Assembly (NCBI GenBank): GCA_902586495.1 | Contig: CACIHQ010000008.1 | Coordinates: 1 to 58,485, forward strand | Length of the DNA stretch: 58,485 nt | Source: an uncultured Pelagibacteraceae bacterium | GTDB lineage: Bacteria; Pseudomonadota; Alphaproteobacteria; Pelagibacterales; Pelagibacteraceae | Direction of reading: 5' to 3' | Shown: positions 33,905 to 41,769 of the stretch, piece after piece | Layout: each line of letters opens with the position of its first letter | Position numbering within the stretch: position 1 is the stretch's first letter | Made by a program: the position numbers and the translations under genes | Notes under the pieces: generated by a model | Databases searched by the model: none | Told to the model about the DNA's origin: nothing | Seen by the model: only the letters and a program-made list of their open reading frames with translations

Positions 33905-33958
33905 AAAAAAAGATAGTCCTTAAAAACCGGGAACTAAAGATGGCTAAAAAGGACTATC
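33905..33958 (-). promoter_or_regulatory. Leader hairpin directly upstream of the lysE-like start
   Basis: On the minus strand GATAGTCCTT (33958-33949) pairs perfectly with AAGGACTATC (33921-33912) around a 27-base loop that contains a G+C-rich patch (GTTCCCGG). Seven T and then the ATG at 33904 follow immediately. This is a terminator-like shape placed at the start codon, with no ribosome site. A TATAAT sits just upstream on the minus strand (33966-33961), although its predicted start point would fall within the first stem arm. It could be a small attenuator or riboswitch; I recognise no known class. Confidence 0.55.
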
Positions 33959-34022
33959 AGATTATAATATATCAGGTCTTAAAAAAAATGCATTATAGTA
34001 TTTTTTAAAATATAAGGATTTT

Positions 34023-34319
34023 ATGAAAAAAAAAGGTCACAGGCCAGTTACCCGCGTCAAAAATCCTCAGCCCAATATTGAAGATCCAGATTGGGTCATC
34101 TGGGCAGCTTGGGCAGACAGAATCACTTTTGAGGAAATCGAAAAAAAAACTGGTTACTCAGAATCTGACGTCATAAAAATAATGCGAAGATCACTCAAAC
34201 CCTCATCATTTAGATTATGGAGAAAAAGGGTTCATGAAAAAAGTATCAAACATAGAAAAAAATTTGAATACTCTCGAAAACAAATATCTAGTAAAATTAA
34301 AAAAGGTGATTATCTATAG
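34023..34319 (+). CDS. TIGR03643-type conserved protein of unknown function
   Basis: The 98-residue protein matches a small conserved family of unknown role: DPDWVIWAAWADRITFEEIE (about 24-43), TGYSESDVIKIMRRSLKPSS (about 45-64) and FRLWRKRVHEK. The helix-turn-helix-like middle and the basic tail suggest nucleic-acid binding, but this is not shown. The ribosome site AAGGA lies 6 bases before the ATG. It is followed 3 bases later by a glutaredoxin gene. Confidence 0.8.
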   Translation: MKKKGHRPVTRVKNPQPNIEDPDWVIWAAWADRITFEEIEKKTGYSESDVIKIMRRSLKPSSFRLWRKRVHEKSIKHRKKFEYSRKQISSKIKKGDYL

Positions 34320-34322
34320 TCT

Positions 34323-34577
34323 ATGAAAAATGTTACAATATATACTGGTCCTTACTGTAATTATTGCGATGCAGCAAAAAGATTATTAACAAGAAATAAC
34401 GTACAATATAAAGAAATTAATGTAGCTGAAGTTAATGGTGCAAAAGATGAAATGATAAAAAAAGCTAATGGGAAAAAAACAATACCACAAATTTTTTTCA
34501 ACGATGAACACATTGGTGGCTATGATGAAGTCAGAGCTTTAGAAAAAGAAAACAAATTAAAAAATCTTTTAAAGTGA
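34323..34577 (+). CDS. grxC: Glutaredoxin, GrxC-like
   Basis: This 84-residue protein has the thioredoxin fold of monomeric dithiol glutaredoxins. The active site is CNYC (residues 12-15) in place of the usual CPYC. KTIPQIFFNDEHIGGYDEV (about 53-71) supplies the cis-Pro and glutathione-binding GG. It would reduce protein disulfides or glutathione-mixed disulfides in the cytoplasm. It is 3 bases after the TIGR03643-type gene and converges on the secreted protein at 34583 with a 5-base gap. Confidence 0.93.
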   Translation: MKNVTIYTGPYCNYCDAAKRLLTRNNVQYKEINVAEVNGAKDEMIKKANGKKTIPQIFFNDEHIGGYDEVRALEKENKLKNLLK

Positions 34578-34582
34578 ATTAA

Positions 34583-35314
34583 TTACTCAAGTGTAAGAAC
34601 TACATCAGGTCGGTTTGCATAAAAACCTCTATTCGCAGCAGCGATTAAAGTACAATCGGTTGCTAGTCCAGCATTTTCTAAATATCCCAATGCTGTTGAT
34701 GTTCCAAAAGCAATTTTAACTGTTGGAATTTTTCCAGCCTCCATAGTAAATGGTGCTGAAAGTGCTTCTCTATACTCAAAAAAATCATCACCAGCATCAA
34801 CTGTCCCTGTTGCAGAGTCTGTTCCTGTTCCGTCACCAGCTGTAGTGCTGTTCATTACATCTCCATGATTTGTACCACCTGGAATACCTGCGTAATAAGT
34901 TCCATCAACTGCAGCTCCTGAAGTTGTGCTTCCTATTCCATTTACGCTGGCGGATGCAGATGATTTTGAACGAGTATAGCAAGTTGTTGCTCCACTTGTA
35001 ACACTACCAGCAACTGTAAAAGCTCTATTCATTGTAATCTGAAAATAAGTATAAGTTTTTCCAAATTCAACTTTTGATAAATCTCCTAAACTTGCTGCTG
35101 TCGCTCCAGCCGCAGTCGATGCAATATCAATAGACCCAGAATTACCGGAATATAAAACTATAGGATTATTACATGAGGCATCAGTACTGGTGCTGTCACA
35201 AATTTCAATTCTTGTTATTGTAATTTTATAAGTTGTTGCCTCACCTTCAAGTGCAAAAGATTTTGTATTAAAAGAAGTTAAAATAAATAAAATTATAAAA
35301 AAAATATTTCTCAT
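34583..35314 (-). CDS. Secreted Ser/Thr/Ala-rich protein next to the beta-barrel gene
   Basis: The 243-residue protein has a signal peptide (about 1-21, SFNTKSFALEG region) and a mature part rich in Ser, Thr, Ala and Gly with alternating beta-strand patterns, as in surface or fibre-like proteins. Cysteines occur as a likely pair near the N-terminus (EICDSTSTDASCNN) and again near TTCYTR and ATDCTLIAA. No transmembrane helix, protease or adhesin motif is recognisable. It starts one base after the stop of the inverse-autotransporter-like barrel, so it may be its exported or anchored partner. I do not recognise the family. Confidence 0.75.
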   Translation of the reverse strand: MRNIFFIILFILTSFNTKSFALEGEATTYKITITRIEICDSTSTDASCNNPIVLYSGNSGSIDIASTAAGATAASLGDLSKVEFGKTYTYFQITMNRAFTVAGSVTSGATTCYTRSKSSASASVNGIGSTTSGAAVDGTYYAGIPGGTNHGDVMNSTTAGDGTGTDSATGTVDAGDDFFEYREALSAPFTMEAGKIPTVKIAFGTSTALGYLENAGLATDCTLIAAANRGFYANRPDVVLTLE

Positions 35315-35315
35315 C

Positions 35316-36185
35316 TTATTGACTTGTAATAATTACTGAACCTTGGATTTCTACAGTTAAATCGTAATTTCTTCGAACTTTTTCATTTAATTTTGCTTGC
35401 ATATCCTCTTTTTCAAAAGCTACATTAGACAATCCCTCATTCATCGTTCTTATATTTTCTCTAGGCGGATAAACAAATAATAGTTCAGCTTCCAAAACAT
35501 CATCTACACCAGGAAGAGAAGAGTCGTCCATCGATAAGTTCAATTGTAATGAAGGGTTTATATTTAATTCTGAAATATATTTATTTCCTTTTGAGTCTTG
35601 TGAAGTTTTTTCACCCTCCCATTTATAACCCTTGAAACTAAATTTTGCCCAAGGTGTATAAGGAACTTGAGTGGTTAAGTAGTAATCCCAGCCACTAAGT
35701 ATTTGTTCAGCTGTTCCATCAATAGTCTTCATATTTGTTATCTTTTGGTATCGATTTAAAGATAGATCTAATATCGATGCTTTTGCTTCAAGTCCATATC
35801 CCAATCTCCTGTGTCCCTCTAATATGTCTGCATCAATAAAAGTATTTGCGCCATACATCATTGAATTATCATCACTTAATTTTCTATAACCAATACCTAA
35901 ATTACCATGAATTCTTCCATCGCTATTTACCTCTTTAGTTCTCAAGCTAAACTGCGTGAATAGGTTTGAATTATCCTCCTCAAGGATATTTCTAAGACCT
36001 AAAATTGAAAATTTTATCTGATCTTCATCCTTATCATTTAATTTAATAGATGTTTCGGTTAATCCATCGCCAGGAATAAGATTTGAAATGTACTCACTTA
36101 TTTTAGTGTCTAAACTCTCTGCGCTTGATTTTGAAACCAAACCTAGACTGAAGACAAAAAATATAGCTATTATTTTTTTTAACAT
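35316..36185 (-). CDS. Free-standing inverse-autotransporter-type outer-membrane beta-barrel
   Basis: The 289-residue protein has a signal peptide (about 1-22) and a barrel domain like the N-terminal translocator of intimin and invasin. The signature runs LGIGYRKLSDDNSMMYGANT (about 97-116), FIDADILEGHRRLGYGLEAK (about 117-136) and LDLSLNRYQKIT, corresponding to the GYR....DD..mlGaN.F.D.d...gH.RlG.G.E pattern of that family. The remaining C-terminal segment is a charged 45-residue tail with no Ig-like passenger, so it is a barrel without cargo. The next gene, one base later, encodes a secreted protein. Confidence 0.8.
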   Translation of the reverse strand: MLKKIIAIFFVFSLGLVSKSSAESLDTKISEYISNLIPGDGLTETSIKLNDKDEDQIKFSILGLRNILEEDNSNLFTQFSLRTKEVNSDGRIHGNLGIGYRKLSDDNSMMYGANTFIDADILEGHRRLGYGLEAKASILDLSLNRYQKITNMKTIDGTAEQILSGWDYYLTTQVPYTPWAKFSFKGYKWEGEKTSQDSKGNKYISELNINPSLQLNLSMDDSSLPGVDDVLEAELLFVYPPRENIRTMNEGLSNVAFEKEDMQAKLNEKVRRNYDLTVEIQGSVIITSQ

Positions 36186-36233
36186 TTTTTAAATATTGTT
36201 ATATTCAATTTTATAATTATTGCTATTCTTAAA

Positions 36234-36605
36234 TTATTTTTTTGGTTTAAAGATTAAACATATACCGTTATTACAATATCTTTTACCAGTAGGTTGAGGT
36301 CCATCTTCAAAAATATGTCCATGATGGGCATCGCAATTCTTACAATGATATTCTGTACGTGCATAACCTATTAAATGATCAGTTTTTGTTTCAAATACAT
36401 CTGGTAAGGATTCATAAAATGAAGGCCATCCAGATCCACTTTCATATTTTGTTTTTGAGTCAAATAACTTTATATCGCAATTGGCGCAGTGATAAGTTCC
36501 TTCTTGCTTTTCATTATTTAGTTCACTTGATCCAGGTGGTTCAGTGCCTTCTTCAAACATGACTAATTTTTGCTCTGCTGTGAGATTTGGATTTTTTTTA
36601 TTCAT
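36234..36605 (-). CDS. msrB: Peptide-methionine (R)-S-oxide reductase
   Basis: The 123-residue enzyme repairs methionine-R-sulfoxide in proteins. Zinc is held by two CxxC pairs, HCANCDIKL (about 42-50) and HCKNCDAHHGHIFEDG (about 87-102). SGSGWPSFYE (about 60-69) and the catalytic cysteine in GKRYCNNGICLIF (about 107-119) complete the MsrB signature. It is cytoplasmic with no signal. It lies 5 bases after the HDAC-like gene on the same strand. Confidence 0.96.
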   Translation of the reverse strand: MNKKNPNLTAEQKLVMFEEGTEPPGSSELNNEKQEGTYHCANCDIKLFDSKTKYESGSGWPSFYESLPDVFETKTDHLIGYARTEYHCKNCDAHHGHIFEDGPQPTGKRYCNNGICLIFKPKK

Positions 36606-36610
36606 AACTA

Positions 36611-37504
36611 CTAAATTAATTTAGCACATGACTGGTGCAAAAAAGAATGTAATTCAACAAGTTTATTAATATTTTTATTGTAACCGCCACCTAAAACTCC
36701 GCAAAGGGGAATTTTTTTAGAAAAAAAATTTTCCGTAACAATTTCATCTCTTTTTTTTATACCGTCATCCGAAACCTTTAATTTACCCAAACGATCATTA
36801 AAATGAATGTCAACTCCTGCAATATAGAAAACAAAATCAAAATTTTCTTTATTTAATTCATTCAAATGAAATTGAAGTATATTTAAATATTCATTGTCCT
36901 CTGTATTATCTTTAAGCTCAACATCGCGATCGCTAATTGATTTTTTGGCAGGATAATTTGATTTTGAATGCATACTAAAAGTAAAAACTTTTTTATTGTC
37001 CTTGAATATATCTGAGTTGCCGTTTCCTTGATGAACATCCAAATCAACAATTAATATTCTTTTTGCCAATTTCCTATCCAATAGAAATTGAGAGGCAACC
37101 GCTACATCATTAAAAACACAATATCCCGCACCACTATCATAGTTCGCATGATGGCTTCCTCCTGCAGTATTACAAGCAATACCATGATTAATTGCAAGTT
37201 TAGATGCTAGCACAGTTCCTCCTGTTGCAACCAACGACCTTTGAACTACACTATCAACTAATGGAAAACCAATTTTTTTAACTCCATTTTCATCTAGTGT
37301 TTTATTTTTGATTTCATTAATATATTTTTCAGAGTGGGCACCCTTTAAAGTTTCATCTGAACATGGATATGGTTTATGAAACTTTGTAACTATCTTATTC
37401 CTTAATAAAAAATCTGCAAGATCACCAAATTTATTAATAGGAAATTTATGGTCGTCGCCAATTTTAGCAAAATAATCTTTATGATTAACTACAGGTAAAT
37501 CCAT
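36611..37504 (-). CDS. HDAC-superfamily amidohydrolase (acetylpolyamine/acetoin-utilisation type)
   Basis: The protein of 297 residues has the arginase/deacetylase fold. Active-site motifs are GGSHHANYDSGAGYCVFND (about 114-132, paired His), DLDVHQGNGNSDIF (about 154-167, zinc Asp and His) and AGVDIHFNDRLG (about 231-242, zinc Asp). Bacterial members deacetylate acetylpolyamines or small amides. A TTG frame reaches 37513; the ATG at 37504 is the better start. It lies between a 2-hydroxyacid dehydrogenase gene (1-base gap) and msrB. The Pot importer elsewhere in the window makes acetylpolyamines an attractive but unproved substrate. Confidence 0.88.
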   Translation of the reverse strand: MDLPVVNHKDYFAKIGDDHKFPINKFGDLADFLLRNKIVTKFHKPYPCSDETLKGAHSEKYINEIKNKTLDENGVKKIGFPLVDSVVQRSLVATGGTVLASKLAINHGIACNTAGGSHHANYDSGAGYCVFNDVAVASQFLLDRKLAKRILIVDLDVHQGNGNSDIFKDNKKVFTFSMHSKSNYPAKKSISDRDVELKDNTEDNEYLNILQFHLNELNKENFDFVFYIAGVDIHFNDRLGKLKVSDDGIKKRDEIVTENFFSKKIPLCGVLGGGYNKNINKLVELHSFLHQSCAKLI

Positions 37505-37505
37505 T

Positions 37506-38456
37506 TTACTCAATTACACGAATTGGTTTACCATTAACGCAAGCCTCTAGTGACTCGATCATTTGAGAAAAATAAACGTGATAATTTTCAGCTGTCACAT
37601 ATCCAATGTGAGGTGTGAGTAAGGCATTGGGCAAAAATCTTAATTTATTATTTTCTGATAAAGGCTCTTTTTCATAAACATCTAATCCAGCACCTGCAAT
37701 TACATTTGTTGATAATGCAATTATCAAATCGTCTTCGTTTATTATGGAACCCCGAGAGGTATTAATTAAAAATGAGGTCTTTTTCATCTTATCCATTTCT
37801 TTAAGAGTAATGCAATTTTTATATCTCTCTCCACCTTGTACATGAATAGATAAAAAGTCAGAGTTTTTTATTAGATCTTCTTTACTACAGGGCAGAACGT
37901 CTAATTCTTTGCAGGTGTCTAAATTTAAATTTTCACTCCAAGCCATCACTTGCATACCAAATGCCTTACCCACTTTAGCAACCTGCGTTCCCACTTTTCC
38001 AAGACCAATCAAACCAAGAATTTTACCTTTTAGTTCTACGCCAACTGAAGTTTGCCAATAACCTTGGTACATATTATCAATTTCCTCTTTTAAGTTTCTT
38101 GCTAATCCTAGTATTAATGCCCAAGTTAATTCAGGTGTTGGATTAGTATTGCTCTCAGTGCCACTGACAATAATTTTTCTTTTTTTTGCAGCATCTAAAT
38201 CAATTGATTTATTTCTTAACCCACTAGTGATTATAAATTTTAATTTAGTTAAATTTTCTATCAAATTTTTTGTTATAGGAGTTCTTTCTCTCATTATAAG
38301 AAGAGCCTCAAATTCTGCTAATTTCTCTATAGCATCAGCTTCATCTACAAAAGGCTCACTAAAAATTTTAATTTCATATTTTCCTGATAATTTATTTAGA
38401 TCCACAAATTGTTGTGAAACATTTTGATAGTCATCTAAAATTGCGACTTTAAGCAT
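37506..38456 (-). CDS. D-isomer-specific 2-hydroxyacid dehydrogenase
   Basis: The 316-residue NAD(P)-dependent enzyme has the SerA/PdxB/GhrB fold. Cofactor motif is LGLIGLGKVGTQVAKVG (about 147-163), the catalytic Arg lies in LINTSRGSIINEDDL (about 231-245) and the His in LLTPHIGYVT (about 281-290). It reduces a 2-keto acid or oxidises the matching D-hydroxy acid. Nearby is a DadA-like deaminating oxidase that would make 2-keto acids, so both may belong to one amino-acid or keto-acid pathway. Substrate is not readable. Confidence 0.92.
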   Translation of the reverse strand: MLKVAILDDYQNVSQQFVDLNKLSGKYEIKIFSEPFVDEADAIEKLAEFEALLIMRERTPITKNLIENLTKLKFIITSGLRNKSIDLDAAKKRKIIVSGTESNTNPTPELTWALILGLARNLKEEIDNMYQGYWQTSVGVELKGKILGLIGLGKVGTQVAKVGKAFGMQVMAWSENLNLDTCKELDVLPCSKEDLIKNSDFLSIHVQGGERYKNCITLKEMDKMKKTSFLINTSRGSIINEDDLIIALSTNVIAGAGLDVYEKEPLSENNKLRFLPNALLTPHIGYVTAENYHVYFSQMIESLEACVNGKPIRVIE

Positions 38457-39345
38457 AAACTTTTTTATTAGATAAATAAATGCCAGACAATATAAAAAAT
38501 GCTCCTACAAAATGATACATTTCAAATTTTTCTTTGAAAATAATAATTGCCATAACGGCACTAAATAACGGCATTAATTGAATAAACATAGAAGCTCGAT
38601 TTGGACCAATTATCTCAATTCCTTTTTGCCAAAAATAATAAGCAGCTATAGCTGGAAAAATTGCTACGTAAGTCAATATTAAAAAAAAATTTTTATCTAA
38701 ATTTAATTCAAGACCAATTGATTTTTCATAAAAAAATTGTGGAATTAAAAAAATTATTCCTACCGAAACCATTAGTTGTATCAAAGTAAATTGTGAAAAT
38801 TTAAACTTATTTTTTTTTAGCAAGGTTGAATATAGAGACCAGGTAATTACACAAACTAACATCCATATATCACCTTTATTAAAATCTAGAGAAATTATCT
38901 TTTGGAAATCTCCATTAGAAATTATTGAGCCTATTCCAACTATTGAAACTAATAATCCAATTAACTGAAAAATATTTGTTTTTTCAATTTTCATTAATGA
39001 TGAAAGAACAATTGTTGCTGCTGGAATAGCTGAAAGCATAAGCACGGCATTTATTACTTGTGTATAATTAAGAGCAAAATAAACTACAGAATTAAATGTG
39101 CTTATTGTAATCACTCCCATAAAACTAATTACAAGCCAATTTTTTTTTATATAGGATAGATTTTTAAAAATTTCTTTGTAGGTAAAAGGTATCAGAATAA
39201 ACCAAACAGAAATCCACCTAAAAACATTTAAAGTTAAAGGGGGAATTTCAAATAATGTTGCGAATTTTCCAACTATAAAATTGCCTGACCAACAAAATGT
39301 TGCAAGCACTAAAAATAGGTATGCTAAATAGTTTTTATTAGACAC
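38449..39345 (-). CDS. EamA/DMT-superfamily transporter
   Basis: The 298-residue membrane protein has ten helices in two EamA repeats, with LATFCWSGNFIVGKFA (about 14-29) and the second repeat starting GDIWMLVCVITWSLYSTLL (about 158-176). Such transporters export or import amino acids, nucleosides or other metabolites. The first codon is GTG (39345-39343). It overlaps the 2-hydroxyacid dehydrogenase by 8 bases and follows the DadA-like gene by 4, forming one operon. Confidence 0.9.
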   Translation of the reverse strand: MSNKNYLAYLFLVLATFCWSGNFIVGKFATLFEIPPLTLNVFRWISVWFILIPFTYKEIFKNLSYIKKNWLVISFMGVITISTFNSVVYFALNYTQVINAVLMLSAIPAATIVLSSLMKIEKTNIFQLIGLLVSIVGIGSIISNGDFQKIISLDFNKGDIWMLVCVITWSLYSTLLKKNKFKFSQFTLIQLMVSVGIIFLIPQFFYEKSIGLELNLDKNFFLILTYVAIFPAIAAYYFWQKGIEIIGPNRASMFIQLMPLFSAVMAIIIFKEKFEMYHFVGAFFILSGIYLSNKKVYA

Positions 39346-39349
39346 AAAA

Positions 39350-40591
39350 TCAAGAAAATCTTCTCGAGCTATAAGGATCTAAGTTTAAATTTGTATTTTC
39401 TTTAGCTATCATTCCAGAGACTATCTTTCCAGATATTGGACCTAATGTCCATCCTAAATGATGATGTCCAAAACAATAAAAGACGTTTTTATAATTTTTT
39501 GATGGACCCATTACTGGCAAAAAATCTGGTAATGTTGGCCTGAAGCCTAACCACTCATCCTCATGCTCAGGAAGGTCCCCCAACATATACTTTGCATTAT
39601 TAATTAAATTATTTATTCTTGATTTTGAGGCGGGATTATCTAAACCACCAAATTCTACAGTGCCAACTACTCTTAAACCTTGTTCCATTGGCGTTATACC
39701 AAAACCTCTATTATGAAATATGACTGGTCTACTTAAAAGATGATCACAATCTTTAAAATGAACGTGGTAACCTCTCTCTGTATCTAATGGAATTTTTTCA
39801 TCCAATTTATCAGTTAGTTTCTTAGAAAAAGCGCCACAAGTTATTACAATCTTATCACAGCCGAAACTTTCATTTTCACTAAGCAAAACAGGGCTCTCTC
39901 CCTCAAAATTAATATTTAAAATATTCTTATTTTCAAATTTCCCGCCTTTTTTTAAAAAAAGTTCAAAAAGTTTTAATAAAATCTTTTTTGGGTTTCTGGC
40001 ATGTCTTGCGTATGGATAATAAACTCCTGCATGATAAAATTTTTTAAGATTCGGTTCTAAATCATGTATATCTTTTTTATCTACGAGTTGTTGTTTAACA
40101 CCTAGCTCTTCTCTTACTCTGATTTCTAGTTCTCTACTTTTTAAATTTTTATCATTCCAAACGTAGAGAATGCCTTTATTTTCAACTAAGTTTTCTAGAT
40201 TAATTTCCTCAAATAATTCATCATAAGCAGGAAGAGCTAAATCCAAAATTTGGTGCATATTTTTTGCGGTGTACATCATTTTGTTTTTAGTCGTATTAAA
40301 AATAAATTTTAAAAACCAAGGAATCATTTTTGGTACATAATTCCATTTTAAAGCTAAAGGACCTGTTGAACTTAATAACATAGCAGGAACATCCATTAAA
40401 ATATCTGTTCTATTCAATGATAAGGATGCGTATGGTGAAAAATGACCAGCATTGCCATATGAGGCGACAGGACTACCAGGTTTTTCTCGATCAAATATTG
40501 TTACTTTAAAACCTTTTTTTTGTAAAAATAGAGCATTAGAAATACCTTGAATACCAGCACCAATTATTCCAACGTTTAAATTTTTATTCAT
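39350..40591 (-). CDS. DadA-like FAD-dependent D-amino-acid dehydrogenase
   Basis: The protein of about 413 residues has the FAD-binding start VGIIGAGIQGISNALFLQ (about 7-24) and the DAO-fold ending of DadA proteins: GFRPTLPDFLPVMGPS (about 365-380) and FGHHHLGWTLGP (about 388-399). It would oxidise a D-amino acid (or a glycine derivative) to a keto acid and pass electrons to the respiratory chain. A TTG-initiated frame extends to 40606, but the ATG at 40591 fits the family better. It heads the operon DadA-DMT-dehydrogenase-HDAC-msrB. Confidence 0.9.
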   Translation of the reverse strand: MNKNLNVGIIGAGIQGISNALFLQKKGFKVTIFDREKPGSPVASYGNAGHFSPYASLSLNRTDILMDVPAMLLSSTGPLALKWNYVPKMIPWFLKFIFNTTKNKMMYTAKNMHQILDLALPAYDELFEEINLENLVENKGILYVWNDKNLKSRELEIRVREELGVKQQLVDKKDIHDLEPNLKKFYHAGVYYPYARHARNPKKILLKLFELFLKKGGKFENKNILNINFEGESPVLLSENESFGCDKIVITCGAFSKKLTDKLDEKIPLDTERGYHVHFKDCDHLLSRPVIFHNRGFGITPMEQGLRVVGTVEFGGLDNPASKSRINNLINNAKYMLGDLPEHEDEWLGFRPTLPDFLPVMGPSKNYKNVFYCFGHHHLGWTLGPISGKIVSGMIAKENTNLNLDPYSSRRFS

Positions 40592-40641
40592 TGAAAAAAT
40601 ATACAATTATTCTCTTAAAAAATTTAAGCGACAAATTATAC

Positions 40642-41769
40642 TTAGGCGATTAATTGTTGACTATGCACCCTTGCACTCATTACTATTCCAAAACCAATCA
40701 TGGTAGCTAACATTGAAGAGCCTCCATAAGACATTATTGGCAAAGGAGATCCAACTATAGGTAGCAAGCCTAAAACCATGCTCATATTTATTGTAATGAA
40801 AACAAAAATGGCAGCTCCAAAACCATAACAAAAAAGTTTAGCAAAATAACTTCTAGAATTAGCTCCAATTGCAATTATGCGATAAATTATAATGATATAA
40901 ATTACTAGCAAAACTACTGAACCAACAAAACCAAACTCTTCTGAAAACAGAGTAAATATAAAGTCAGTGTGCTTTTCTGGCAGAAATTCCAAATAACTTT
41001 GAGTACCTTTTAAAAAACCTTTTCCAAAAATGCCTCCAGATCCAACTGCAATTTTAGATTGTATAATCTGATAACCTGCACCTAGAGGATCTTTGTCTGG
41101 GTTTAGAAAAGTTAAAACTCTTAACTTTTGATAAGGTTTTAAAAACGCTATTACAAATGGTAATGAAATTACAAATCCTAACATAGTATAGATAAAATAT
41201 TTGTGATTAATTCCTGCAAACCACAAGACAGCTATTCCGCTAACAGCTATTAGCACTGAAGTACCCAAATCAGGCTGAACTATCACGAGACCCATAGGTA
41301 ATAAAATTATTATGAGTGAGGTTAAAATTGTATAGACGGAATTAACATTCTCTAATTTCATCCTATGAAAGTACTTTGCCAGACACAAAATTATAAAAAT
41401 TTTCATAAGTTCTGATGGTTGTAAATTTATAAAATATAAGTCCATCCATCTTTTTGACCCTGAAGATGTTATTCCAAAAAAATAGGTCCATACTAATAAG
41501 CTCACCACAACTATGTAAGATAGATAGCCAATGGAAAACCAAAATTTGATATTGATAAATGAAATAAAAAGCATCATCATTGTAAAAAACATTAGTTTTA
41601 TAAAATGACTTTTTGTATGAAATAAAATCTTTCCGCCATCTGTCGAATACATAGTTGCCAAACTAATAAAACCTAACAATAAAATACAAATCAGTAAAAT
41701 ATAATCAAAATTTCTAAATTTTTGAAAAAAACCAAAATTGTTATTTGTTAATCTGGTATGTTGATACAT
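40642..41769 (-). CDS. rodA: RodA, SEDS peptidoglycan polymerase of the elongasome
   Basis: The 375-residue protein has about ten helices and SEDS motifs: LQPSELMKIFIILCLAKYF (about 115-133), GLVIVQPDLGTSVLIA (about 158-173), LPEKHTDFIFTLFSEEFG (about 267-284) and LPIMSYGGSSMLATM (about 345-359). RodA polymerises glycan strands together with PBP2. Its start follows mrdA with no spare bases, as is usual in the mre-mrd cluster. Length is normal. Confidence 0.96.
   Translation of the reverse strand: MYQHTRLTNNNFGFFQKFRNFDYILLICILLLGFISLATMYSTDGGKILFHTKSHFIKLMFFTMMMLFISFINIKFWFSIGYLSYIVVVSLLVWTYFFGITSSGSKRWMDLYFINLQPSELMKIFIILCLAKYFHRMKLENVNSVYTILTSLIIILLPMGLVIVQPDLGTSVLIAVSGIAVLWFAGINHKYFIYTMLGFVISLPFVIAFLKPYQKLRVLTFLNPDKDPLGAGYQIIQSKIAVGSGGIFGKGFLKGTQSYLEFLPEKHTDFIFTLFSEEFGFVGSVVLLVIYIIIIYRIIAIGANSRSYFAKLFCYGFGAAIFVFITINMSMVLGLLPIVGSPLPIMSYGGSSMLATMIGFGIVMSARVHSQQLIA

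Noticed and set aside
33930-33958. Plus-strand GGCTAAAAAGGAC segment resembling part of a SAM-II riboswitch
   Set aside because: The first stem and the pseudoknot partner of SAM-II are not present, and the downstream plus-strand genes (TIGR03643-type protein, glutaredoxin) have no methionine link.
39350-40591. L-2-hydroxyglutarate oxidase (LhgO) as partner of the CsiD-like enzyme
   Set aside because: The C-terminal motifs (GFRPTLPDFLPVMGP, GHHHLGWTLGP) match DadA-type D-amino-acid dehydrogenases, and the gene lies 13 kb away in another operon.
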